A DNA stretch of 61,368 nucleotides from Candidatus Lachnoclostridium stercoravium (GTDB taxonomy: Bacteria > Bacillota > Clostridia > Lachnospirales > Lachnospiraceae), in the NCBI GenBank assembly GCA_019118365.1, contig DWZA01000040.1, forward strand, positions 1-61,368. The letters run 5' to 3'. Under the pieces are notes generated by a model. That model was not told the origin of the DNA, searched no databases, and saw nothing but the letters and a program-made list of their open reading frames with translations. Every line of letters begins with the position of its first letter. The first letter of the stretch is position 1. The translations under genes and the position numbers were made by a program. Below, piece by piece: positions 8,018 through 16,237 of this stretch.

Positions 8018-8911
8018 ATGATCAAAGTGGATCCAACAAAACAAACACATTGGTACAGCCCCTGGAATGTGCCTGCCTTGCGGGTCGAACCGGGAGAAAC
8101 TGTCAGCTTCACCTGTCAGGATACATGGAATGACGTAATGGTAGACACAAAAACAATACAGGCCAGAGCGATGCATGGCTACCCGATAAATCCAGTGAAC
8201 GGCCCGGTATATGTCAATGGAGCTATGCCAGGGGATACAATGAAGATAACGATCGAGGATGTAAGGGTAACTTCCGATGCGACGCTGATATGTAACGACC
8301 GTCAGGTGAGCAAAGCCTTCCGCAAATATATTACGGATGATGAAGTAGTAAAATTCCCAATAAAAGATGGAAAGGCGGATATGTTTGGAGTAATTGTAGA
8401 TATAAAGCCGTTTCCGGGCTGTTTGGGGGTAGCAGCTGCAGAGAGAATGAGTACGCTTGATCAGGGACGCCATGGCGGAAATATGGACTGCAAATACATG
8501 ACAAAAGGAACCGTTCTGTATCTTCCTGTATTTGCACCAGGCGGACTGGTTGCCACGGGGGATATCCATGCCTATCAGGGAGATGGAGAAATTGTCGGTG
8601 GTTTAGAAGTCGCCGGAGAGGTAGATCTGAAATTAGAAGTGATAAAGGGCCGATCAGAACCATGGCCGATCCTGGAAACTGCAGACCGTTGGTATGCCAT
8701 TGTATCGGATATGACATTGGAAGAGGCTGGTTTTACAGCAGTCCAGTGTATCCAGGAATTTATACTGAAGCGGACAGACCGCTATACTCCAAATCATCTC
8801 ATGCTTATGCTGGCAGAACTGGGTGATGTAGAAGTATGCCAGATGGTAGATACATATATGACTATGCGGTTTGGTTTTGAAAAACGGATCGCACCGGATC
8901 TGAAGTTTTAA
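8018..8911 (+). CDS. Acetamidase/formamidase family protein
   Basis: The 297 residues match the FmdA/AmdA family: PGETVSFTCQDTWND near the N-terminus, NPVNGPVYVNGAMPGDTMKI (residues about 60-80), the acidic-His segment DQGRHGGNMDCKYM, and LPVFAPGGLVATGDIHAYQGDGE. Members hydrolyse short-chain amides to ammonia and the acid, although many are uncharacterised. It is the last gene of the operon, 24 bp behind the binding-protein gene with its own GGAG site. An amidase is not part of standard pentose uptake operons, so the imported compound may carry an amide or N-acyl group. That link is inference. Confidence 0.88.
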   Translation: MIKVDPTKQTHWYSPWNVPALRVEPGETVSFTCQDTWNDVMVDTKTIQARAMHGYPINPVNGPVYVNGAMPGDTMKITIEDVRVTSDATLICNDRQVSKAFRKYITDDEVVKFPIKDGKADMFGVIVDIKPFPGCLGVAAAERMSTLDQGRHGGNMDCKYMTKGTVLYLPVFAPGGLVATGDIHAYQGDGEIVGGLEVAGEVDLKLEVIKGRSEPWPILETADRWYAIVSDMTLEEAGFTAVQCIQEFILKRTDRYTPNHLMLMLAELGDVEVCQMVDTYMTMRFGFEKRIAPDLKF

Positions 8912-8928
8912 AATCAAAGGTTGAGAAT

Positions 8929-9007
8929 AGGGCAAAGCTGGTATTAAAACGTGTAACTTTACAGATGCTGAGGGACACGTGGAAAGCCTCTTTGCCTTTT
9001 TCTTTTT
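8929..9007 (+). terminator. Branched terminator after the sugar operon
   Basis: GGCAAAG (8931-8937) pairs with CTTTGCC (8990-8996), enclosing a second stem ACGTGT / ACACGT (8949-8954 / 8975-8980). TTTTTCTTTTT follows immediately. The long loop is unusual for a plain intrinsic terminator, but the T-tract supports termination. I compared it with c-di-GMP riboswitch patterns because a GGDEF/EAL gene follows, and found no match. Confidence 0.5.
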
Positions 9008-9145
9008 GCAAATGCTGCTTTGCTGACCAAACTTTATAAGCTTTTCTATAGCAAACGCCAGCTGGATGCGTTATAATATTGGCGGAATCTAAAAAAGGAA
9101 AGGCCGGCGCAGGGAATCATACCGCGCGGAGGCGGACGTACGCAA

Positions 9146-11896
9146 ATGCATAAGGAAGAATTGAAACAGCAGAAGGATTTATTGAAAGCAGTTTTAAAAA
9201 ATAACGAGATCAGAGTATGCGAGTATCTGGTAAAGGAAGATAAGCTCATTATTTATGATGAAGCCCTGATGGTGGAAAGGGCGATCCCCAATTATCTGGA
9301 ACGCCTGGAGCAAAATTCTTCCGTTTGTCCAGAGGATCTGTGGAAGATGAGAGAGTTCCTGCGGGGAAGGGCCAGCAGCGGCGTAGAAGTCCGTATCGTC
9401 CAGGGGAAAAAGACCTTAAAGCGCCTTTTCCAGGTGCTGTCTTTTGACGGGATTGATCCGTCAGTGCGGGTTCCTGTTATTATTAGGGATACGACCAGGG
9501 ACGAGTACAGGGAAGCTCTGCTGGAAGACCGCGCTACAAAGGACGCTCTGACCATGCTCTATAACCATTTTTTCGGCAGAGAGCTGATCAACGAATATTT
9601 GAAAAATAAGGATCCTTATGCGTCCTGCGGCCTGATGCTGATGGATATCGATTATTTTAAATACGCCAACGACACATACGGTCATCTGTTTGGAGACAGG
9701 GTCCTGATCCAGGTGGCCAGCCTGCTCCAGACGATGTTTGACGACGACGCGGTCATCATGCGGCCCGGAGGAGATGAATTTGTCGTATTTTTAAAAAATA
9801 TCAGCCATGCATCCCTGGTGAAAGAGGCTATGCGGCTGGTAAAAGCCATCCGGAAGCTGGACTTTTCACGAAAGGATTATTCGGTCACCTGCAGCGTAGG
9901 AGCATGTTTTCTGCCGGAAAATAATTCCGGCTATACCTATGACCAGCTTTTTGAAAATGCGGACTGGGCGCTTTACCGGGCAAAGGAAAATGGCAGGAAC
10001 TGCTATGTATTCTGTGATAATCTGCAGCGGTTCGAGATCGCCTCAAAGGGCAGGCTCTTAAAGCGGAACCTTGATACCCGCTATCTTCATAATGATATTA
10101 TCTCTACGGCATTTGAAATTTTCGAAAAGACCAGCAGCTTTTCCGCAGCCATGGAACTGCTGATGGAGGTTATCGGCTACCGGTTCCAGCTGGACCGGAT
10201 CACGGTTATCCGCACGGATATCAAAGAAAAAAGCACGGGACGGCAGTACCAGTGGCTTTCAGACTCGGCGCCAGAGGTGCTTAAGGAACCGGGAAGCTTT
10301 ACCAAAGAAGATTTTATTACCCTGTTTCAGAGCTACGACGAATATCAGACGACTGTTCTGCAGTATGACAATATGGGGATGTATTCCCCTGGCGGAGCGG
10401 CCCTTCTTATGCAGGGAGAGGCCAAAACCGTACTTTACGCGGCAATGTACTGCGAAGGACAGTACACAGGCGCTATTTCTTATGTGGTCTGCCGGGAAAA
10501 ACGGTACTGGTCAAAGCAGAACCGAAAAGAACTGGGAGAGGTGACAAAGATCATATCCGCCCATCTGGCGAGGAAGCAGGCGGTCAACCAGGGAAGCCAG
10601 CCCAACACTCTGTGGATAGAGTATGACAGCCTGACAGGGCTGCTGTCCTTTTCCCGTTTCCACATTGAAGCAGAGCACCTGATCGTTGGGGAATACGCCA
10701 GTTCCCACCTGATGCTGTACAGCGATTTCGCCGGATTCAAGTATTTCAACCAGAAATACGGTTACAGCACCGGAGACAAGCTTTTAAAAGAATTTGCCAG
10801 CTTCTACATGGAAAAACTGGGAAGCGAGCGGGAAACGTTCTTTTCCAGGGTCAGTTCCGACCAGTTCCTGCTGCTGATCCCTTATAAAAAGGGGAGCGAC
10901 ATCGCAGCGAGATTTGACGCCATAAATAAAGAATTTGAACGGATGCAGACAAACAGGTACCAGGGAGCCAGGATCCGGATCCGCACGGGCATCTATGTGA
11001 TCGAGCCAGGCTGCACCAGCGCGTCCTTTGCCATGGATGCGGCAAACTATGCAAGAAAACAGATCACTGGCAATTCGCCGGTATCTGTCAGGATATATGA
11101 TGATGAGCTGCGCAGAAAGCAGGCGGTGGAAAATGAGATCGTAAACGGGATCGACGAAGCTATACAGGAGCAGCGCTTCCAGATCTATCTTCAGCCTAAG
11201 ATATCGCTGGAAAACGGCCAGGTCCTTGGGGCGGAAGCCCTTGTCCGGTGGCTGACAAAGGAAGGCACCCTGTTAACGCCTGCTGATTTTATCCCTCTCT
11301 GCGAGACCAGCGGAAGGATCGAGGAGCTGGATTACTATGTGTTTGAGCGGGTCGTCGCTTTTCTGGCCAAAAACCAGAAACTGGGGAGAAGACAGGTGCC
11401 CATTTCGGTAAACGCTTCGATCCTCCATGCTTCAGACCCCAAAGCTGTGCAGAAGTATCTGGACATTCTTAAAAAATACCAGATAGAGCCGGAGTATACA
11501 GAGATCGAGCTGACGGAGACGGCGACGGTAGAAGAGTATGAAAACGCGCGGCAGTGGTTCAGAAAACTTCGTGAAGCAGGGATCCGCACGGCTATGGACG
11601 ACTTCGGCGCGGGATACTCGGTTTTGAACTCGGTGATCGATATCCCTGTGGACACAGTAAAGCTGGACCGCGCCTTTGTCAGGACGTGTTCGTCCGGAGA
11701 AAGAGGGATATTTTTCCTGAAAAAGGTCATTGGCATGATACGGGGGCTCGGATATCACGTTGTCTGCGAAGGGATCGAGACTCCGGAACAGTCCCAGATC
11801 GTCCGGGAGGCAGGCTGCGAAGAGGGGCAGGGATATCTCTTTTCCAAACCGCTTTCCTTAAAAGATTATGAGGAATTTGTATACAGCGATAAATAA
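9146..11896 (+). CDS. Tandem GGDEF-EAL protein: cyclic di-GMP synthase/phosphodiesterase
   Basis: This soluble protein of 916 residues has, in order, an N-terminal sensor-like segment (1-125), a complete GGDEF domain with RPGGDEFVVF near residue 207, a GAF-like linker (about 310-470), a second, degenerate GGDEF domain with RVSSDQFLLL near 569, and an EAL domain with AEALVRW near 696. Later EAL residues are present (ELTET, DDFGAGYS, KLDRAF, EGIETPEQ), so both synthesis and hydrolysis of c-di-GMP look chemically possible. The second GGDEF can no longer be catalytic and may bind GTP as a regulator. No membrane segment is seen. The SD GGAGG lies rather far (13 bases) from the ATG. Confidence 0.93.
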   Translation: MHKEELKQQKDLLKAVLKNNEIRVCEYLVKEDKLIIYDEALMVERAIPNYLERLEQNSSVCPEDLWKMREFLRGRASSGVEVRIVQGKKTLKRLFQVLSFDGIDPSVRVPVIIRDTTRDEYREALLEDRATKDALTMLYNHFFGRELINEYLKNKDPYASCGLMLMDIDYFKYANDTYGHLFGDRVLIQVASLLQTMFDDDAVIMRPGGDEFVVFLKNISHASLVKEAMRLVKAIRKLDFSRKDYSVTCSVGACFLPENNSGYTYDQLFENADWALYRAKENGRNCYVFCDNLQRFEIASKGRLLKRNLDTRYLHNDIISTAFEIFEKTSSFSAAMELLMEVIGYRFQLDRITVIRTDIKEKSTGRQYQWLSDSAPEVLKEPGSFTKEDFITLFQSYDEYQTTVLQYDNMGMYSPGGAALLMQGEAKTVLYAAMYCEGQYTGAISYVVCREKRYWSKQNRKELGEVTKIISAHLARKQAVNQGSQPNTLWIEYDSLTGLLSFSRFHIEAEHLIVGEYASSHLMLYSDFAGFKYFNQKYGYSTGDKLLKEFASFYMEKLGSERETFFSRVSSDQFLLLIPYKKGSDIAARFDAINKEFERMQTNRYQGARIRIRTGIYVIEPGCTSASFAMDAANYARKQITGNSPVSVRIYDDELRRKQAVENEIVNGIDEAIQEQRFQIYLQPKISLENGQVLGAEALVRWLTKEGTLLTPADFIPLCETSGRIEELDYYVFERVVAFLAKNQKLGRRQVPISVNASILHASDPKAVQKYLDILKKYQIEPEYTEIELTETATVEEYENARQWFRKLREAGIRTAMDDFGAGYSVLNSVIDIPVDTVKLDRAFVRTCSSGERGIFFLKKVIGMIRGLGYHVVCEGIETPEQSQIVREAGCEEGQGYLFSKPLSLKDYEEFVYSDK

Positions 11897-11916
11897 TAAA
11901 GGCGAGGAGTGGCGAT

Positions 11917-14403
11917 ATGGCCGATAAGATAAAGATCCGCGGCGCGAGAGTCCATAATCTGAAAAATATCGACGTGGATATTCCGTTAAATAAGATCGTA
12001 GGCATTGCCGGACTGTCCGGATCCGGAAAATCTTCTCTGGCTCTGGGCGTGCTCTATGCAGAAGGGTCCAGGAGATATCTGGAAGCTCTTTCTACTTATA
12101 CCAGACGGCGGATGACCCAGGCTGCCAGGGCGGATGTGGACGAGGTGCTCTATGTTCCGGCGGCCCTGGCGCTCCATCAGCGGCCTGGGATCCCTGGGAT
12201 CCGCAGCACATTCGGCACAGGAACAGAGCTTTTGAACAGCCTGAGACTGATGTTTTCCAGGCTGGCGGACCACAGGTGCCCCAATGGGCATTACCTGGAG
12301 CCGACGCTGAATGTGGCCGCTGGTCAGGAACTGGTCTGTCCAGTGTGCGGAGCGCGGTTTTACGGGCCTTCGGCGGAGGAACTGGCCTTCAACAGCCAGG
12401 GCGCCTGCCGTACCTGCGACGGTACCGGAGTGGTAAGGACCGTAGATAGGACGACGCTGGTGCCGGACGAGTCTTTAACGATCGAACAGGGAGCGGTCGC
12501 CCCCTGGAATTCCCTTATGTGGTCATTGATGGTGGATGTATGCCGGGAAATGGGAGTGCGCACAGACGTGCCATTCCGGGAACTGTCAGATAAGGAAAAA
12601 GATATTGTATACAATGGACCGGCAGAAAAGAAACACATTTTTTATAAAGCAAAAAATTCCAATCAGGCGGGAGAACTGGATTTTACATATTTTAACGCTG
12701 TTTATACCGTAGAAAACGCACTTGCGAAAGTCAAGGACGAAAAAGGCATGAAGCGGGTGGAAAAGTTCCTGAAAGAAGAGATCTGCCCGGACTGCGGCGG
12801 AACCCGCCTGTCTGAGGCGGCCAGAGCGCCAAAGCTTCAGGGGATCTCGCTGGACGAGGCTTGCCGGATGGATCTGTCCTCCCTTGTCCGGTGGGTGGAT
12901 GCAGTCCCGGCTTCCCTTCCGGAACCGATGCAGCCTATGGCTCTAAGTATCTGCGCTTCCTTTCAGACTGCGGCGAAACGCCTTTTGGATCTGGGCCTGG
13001 GATATCTGTCTCTGGATCGGGCCGCGTCCACGCTTTCTACTGGAGAAAGACAGCGTATGCAGCTGGCCCGCGCCGTGCGCAACCGGACCACAGGCGTGCT
13101 CTATGTGCTGGACGAGCCGTCTATCGGGCTTCACCCGGCCAATATCGCCGGACTGACCGGAGTGATGGAAGACCTGGTCGCAGATGGAAATTCTGTGGTA
13201 CTGGTGGATCACGATACGCAGATACTAAAGCAGTCGGACTGGATCATTGAGATGGGACCGGAAGCGGGAGCCGGCGGCGGACAGGTGATCGCGGAAGGAA
13301 CGCCAAAAGAGCTTGGAAAAAATCCGTCTTCCAGGATCGGCCCGTTCCTTGCAGGGAAAGCGTCTGTGGAAAAAAAGGATAAGACAGCAAAAGATCAGCT
13401 TTTTTCAGAGGGGACGATCCGCCTTTCCACTGACAGGATCCACACGGTAAAGCCGTTGGACGCAGACATTCCCAAGGGGAGGCTGACAGCTGTAACAGGA
13501 GTTTCCGGCTCCGGAAAGACCACGCTGATCCTGGAAAGCCTTATCCCGGCGCTGCAGGCTGCTGTCTGCGGACAGAAGCTTCCGGACCACGTTCGCTCCA
13601 TAAAAGCAGACGGGATCCGCCAGGTAAAACTGATCGACGCCGCTCCCATCGGAATAAACGTTCGTTCCACAGTGGCCACATATGCCAATGTCCACGACGA
13701 ACTGAGAAAGATCTATGCCAGGACCCAGGAAGCAAAGGAAAAGGGATACAAAGCAGGCGATTTTTCCTACAATACAGGGAAACTGCGCTGCCCTCTCTGC
13801 GACGGTACAGGGACGATCAGCCTTGACGTGCAGTTTTTGCCGGACGTGGAGATAACCTGTCCCCAGTGCAGAGGTTCCAGGTATGCCGTGGAAGCGGAAA
13901 AGATCCGTTACAAAAACAAGTCGGGACAGAGCTTTACCCTTCCGGAACTTATGAGGATGGATGTACAGACGGCTTTGAATGCATGCAAAGAACTGAATAC
14001 TGTCAGCCAGAGGCTTCAGGTGCTTAAAGACCTGGGACTTGGTTATCTGACCCTTGGAGAAGAGACTCCCAGCCTTTCCGGCGGGGAGGCGCAGAGACTG
14101 AAACTGGCCAGCGAGATGGGGAAGGCCCAGGACGATACTGTTTTTGTCTTTGACGAACCAACCATCGGCCTTCATCCCATTGACGTACAGACGCTTTTGG
14201 AAGTGTTCCAGACACTGGTGGAAAGGGGAGCTACCGTGATCGTGATCGAGCACGATCTGGACGTGATACGGAACGCGGACTATGTCATCGATATGGGGCC
14301 TGGAGGCGGAGAAGAAGGGGGACGGATCGTCGCGTCCGGGACGCCGGAAGAGATCCGGCGCGCGCCGCAGAGCCAGACAGGACGTTATCTTGGGATCAGC
14401 TAA
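11917..14403 (+). CDS. UvrA-like ABC ATPase (UvrA2/DrrC class, lacks UvrB-binding domain)
   Basis: Two ABC modules typical of UvrA are present: Walker A GLSGSGKSSLA near residue 33 with signature LSTGERQRMQLARA, and Walker A GVSGSGKTTLI near 527 with signature LSGGEAQRLKLA. Zinc-binding pairs CPVC and CRTC (about 140-168), and CPLC with CPQC (near 624 and later), are retained. At 828 residues it is more than 100 shorter than standard UvrA (about 940). The gap falls between the first LRLMFSRLADHRCP stretch and the CPVC zinc motif, where the UvrB-binding domain normally sits. Such proteins are linked to tolerance of DNA-binding drugs rather than to core excision repair. It lies 20 bp after the GGDEF gene and may be cotranscribed. 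Confidence 0.88.
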   Translation: MADKIKIRGARVHNLKNIDVDIPLNKIVGIAGLSGSGKSSLALGVLYAEGSRRYLEALSTYTRRRMTQAARADVDEVLYVPAALALHQRPGIPGIRSTFGTGTELLNSLRLMFSRLADHRCPNGHYLEPTLNVAAGQELVCPVCGARFYGPSAEELAFNSQGACRTCDGTGVVRTVDRTTLVPDESLTIEQGAVAPWNSLMWSLMVDVCREMGVRTDVPFRELSDKEKDIVYNGPAEKKHIFYKAKNSNQAGELDFTYFNAVYTVENALAKVKDEKGMKRVEKFLKEEICPDCGGTRLSEAARAPKLQGISLDEACRMDLSSLVRWVDAVPASLPEPMQPMALSICASFQTAAKRLLDLGLGYLSLDRAASTLSTGERQRMQLARAVRNRTTGVLYVLDEPSIGLHPANIAGLTGVMEDLVADGNSVVLVDHDTQILKQSDWIIEMGPEAGAGGGQVIAEGTPKELGKNPSSRIGPFLAGKASVEKKDKTAKDQLFSEGTIRLSTDRIHTVKPLDADIPKGRLTAVTGVSGSGKTTLILESLIPALQAAVCGQKLPDHVRSIKADGIRQVKLIDAAPIGINVRSTVATYANVHDELRKIYARTQEAKEKGYKAGDFSYNTGKLRCPLCDGTGTISLDVQFLPDVEITCPQCRGSRYAVEAEKIRYKNKSGQSFTLPELMRMDVQTALNACKELNTVSQRLQVLKDLGLGYLTLGEETPSLSGGEAQRLKLASEMGKAQDDTVFVFDEPTIGLHPIDVQTLLEVFQTLVERGATVIVIEHDLDVIRNADYVIDMGPGGGEEGGRIVASGTPEEIRRAPQSQTGRYLGIS

Positions 14404-14419
14404 ACATTCTTTGATCAGG

Positions 14420-14570
14420 CAGTTCAGCCGTGTATCTTCCCTCCAGCACAGAATGCGCTGGAGGGAAGCCTGGGATGTCATCCCTATGCCAGGATATATG
14501 TCAGATCGCTTTTACAGGCAAGCCTGTAACGCTCTTTATCATATATCTTGACGCACGGCTGAACGGTTAC
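14420..14570 (+). repeat. Structured intergenic repeat, copy R2 (151 bp)
   Basis: Same orientation and plan as R1. The first hairpin is CTTCCCTCCAGCAC / GCGCTGGAGGGAAG, and the tip stem is ACAGGC-AA-GCCTGT, where R1 and R3 have ACAAGY / GCTTGT. The outer ends are CAGTTCAGCCGTG and CACGGCTGAACGGTTAC. It starts 17 bp after the uvrA-like stop codon and ends 83 bp before the sorC-type gene. Confidence 0.9.
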
Positions 14571-14653
14571 CTGGGTATAAAAATTTATACAGGCTTAACT
14601 AGTAATATAAGGTGGAAGGCGATATAATAGACCACTAGGGAATAATGTCGTAA

Positions 14654-15616
14654 ATGGAGCAGAGAACGGAAATGAACAGGAAGCAGAAAATAAAAAGGCT
14701 GGTTGCAGTAGCCAGATTATATTACGAAGAAGACAGGACGCAAAATGAGATCGCTCAGATGCTGGATATCTCCAGGCCTATGGTGAGCAGGCTGCTGAAA
14801 GAGGCAAAGAAGATGGGGATCGTTACCATAGAGATCAGCGAGCCGGAAGAAGACAATATGGAAGAAAGGACCAGCATGCTGGAGCTCCTTCATCAAAAAT
14901 ATGGTATCCGCCGGGCGGTCCTTATCAAGTCCGGCGTCAGCAATCAGATCACAGACAGAGACATTGCCCAGGAGGGGATTTATTGCCTGGAACGGTTTGC
15001 AGACGAGGGAAAGACCAGATTCGGGATCGGCTGGGGCCATATGATCGGGGAAATAGCGAACCAGACGGAAAAAAGCAGCCGTCCGCTCCATTTAGGATCA
15101 AGCCTGTGCCCGCTGATCGGCAACGGAGGGGCAGGCCTTAAGAACTACCATTCCAACGAGCTTGTCCGCTCTATGTCAGAGCACAGCCAGGCGGAGCCGG
15201 TCTTCCTGTACACGCCGGCATATATGACAAACGAACAGGATCTAAGGCTCATAAAGAATCTGAAAAATTATCAGGAAGTCTATCAGGCATGGCAGCGCCT
15301 GGAAGTGGCTCTTGTCAATATCGGAAACTTCCCTTCGTCCCAGGACTTTGCCTCCAGGGCCCGTTATGGAAATCTTCTGGAAGAGGAAAAAGCAGCTGGG
15401 CGGATCCTTAACTACTTTGTCGGCTCTGACGGCCATGTGATCCGGTCAGAAAGCGACTATGCTGTCCAGATCCCGCTGACATTGCTGAAAAAGACGGAAC
15501 ATGTGGTAGGTATCTGCTCCGCCAGCATAACTCCCGGCGCATTGACGGCGGCCCTGAAGAGCGGCTATATCCACGAGTTGATCGCTCCGGAAAATATCGT
15601 GAAAAAAATATTATAG
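14654..15616 (+). CDS. SorC/DeoR-type sugar-binding transcriptional regulator
   Basis: An N-terminal helix-turn-helix (residues about 10-55: VARLYYEEDRTQNEIAQML, then DISRPMVSRLLKEAKK) is followed by a SorC-type sugar-phosphate-binding domain: GISWG-equivalent FGIGWGHMIGE, then LYTPAYM, and the C-terminal VGICSASITPGALTAALKSG. Length (320) is normal. A TATAAT at about 14623 lies upstream. Downstream is a truncated dhaK, so this protein may once have controlled a dihydroxyacetone kinase operon that has been lost. ATG 14672 is an alternative start, as neither has a strong Shine-Dalgarno sequence. Confidence 0.88.
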   Translation: MEQRTEMNRKQKIKRLVAVARLYYEEDRTQNEIAQMLDISRPMVSRLLKEAKKMGIVTIEISEPEEDNMEERTSMLELLHQKYGIRRAVLIKSGVSNQITDRDIAQEGIYCLERFADEGKTRFGIGWGHMIGEIANQTEKSSRPLHLGSSLCPLIGNGGAGLKNYHSNELVRSMSEHSQAEPVFLYTPAYMTNEQDLRLIKNLKNYQEVYQAWQRLEVALVNIGNFPSSQDFASRARYGNLLEEEKAAGRILNYFVGSDGHVIRSESDYAVQIPLTLLKKTEHVVGICSASITPGALTAALKSGYIHELIAPENIVKKIL

Positions 15617-15648
15617 CAGGAATCCATTTTCTTTGCAGTACCACCGGT

Positions 15649-15682
15649 TTTTGGCCGTTCCGGCAGACAGGAGCGGCCAAAA
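15649..15682 (+). terminator. Hairpin after the SorC regulator
   Basis: TTTTGGCCGTTCC pairs with GGAGCGGCCAAAA across a short loop, 12 of 13 positions matching. There is no T-run after it, so termination strength is doubtful. Its core GGCCGTTCCGGC resembles the left arm of the terminator at 16148. Confidence 0.45.
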
Positions 15683-15877
15683 TCGGATAAGCATAGCTTT
15701 TGCAGAGAAGATGGATTTTTATATTGACAAAATATAACGCGGATGGTACTCTTGAATCGCACAAAAGTGCATAAATATTACAAAAAGTTACATATGTTAA
15801 CAAAATATAAAAAAGCCATTCTTCTTCAGGGGGGGGTAGAAAGTGAGAAGAGAATTTTGCATATAAAGGGGGACCAT

Positions 15878-16237
15878 ATGATTATGAAAAAATTTATCAA
15901 TGACAGGCGTAATCTGACTTCTGAGATGTTGGAGGGATTGGCCGCAGCCAATAAGGACATCCTTATTCTTGGAAAGCAGAGGATGATCATTAACAGGAAG
16001 CTGGCAGATGCGCGCCGCGTAACTGTCGTTGCCCAGGGAGGATCAGGCAACGAGCCGGCAGTGAGCGGCTTTGTCGGCGAAGGAATGGTAGATATTTCGG
16101 TAGTGGGAGATATATTTGCTGCTCCTGATCCGCAGGCCTGCAATGACAAAAGCCGTTCCGGCTGGCGGAGTCCTGAGCTTTTCAGGAGGCCCGCTGCCGG
16201 AGCGGCTTTTAAGATTAACAGGTGTAACTGTTTATGA
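15878..16237 (+). pseudogene. dhaK: Truncated dihydroxyacetone kinase subunit DhaK (N-terminal fragment)
   Basis: From ATG 15878, preceded by AAAGGGGG, the frame encodes a typical DhaK start: MKKFIND, EMLEGLAAANKDIL, then VVAQGGSGNEPAVSGFVGEGM and VVGDIFAAPDP. This covers the substrate-loop region GGSGNEP. After about 88 residues homology stops, and the rest of the frame merely reads through a terminator hairpin to a stop at 16235-16237. Full DhaK is about 330 residues, and the catalytic His region is missing. No dhaL or phosphotransferase subunit follows. It is best seen as a deletion remnant. Confidence 0.85.
16148..16210. terminator. Strong hairpin terminator between dhaK remnant and BCCT gene
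   Basis: AAAAGCCGTTCCGGC pairs with GCCGGAGCGGCTTTT (14 of 15 positions), and an inner stem CCTGA / TCAGG gives a branched hairpin. The flanking A-run and T-run make it usable in both directions. It lies between the converging dhaK remnant and the BCCT transporter. It probably marks the original end of the dha operon, brought next to the truncated gene by a deletion. Confidence 0.75.

Noticed and set aside
8912-9145. c-di-GMP riboswitch upstream of the GGDEF-EAL gene
   Set aside because: I compared the region with class I and class II patterns; the conserved core bases are not present.
13405-14481. 358-codon open frame antisense to the uvrA-like gene
   Set aside because: Shadow of a GC-rich gene; no recognisable protein features, and it would run through the R2 repeat.
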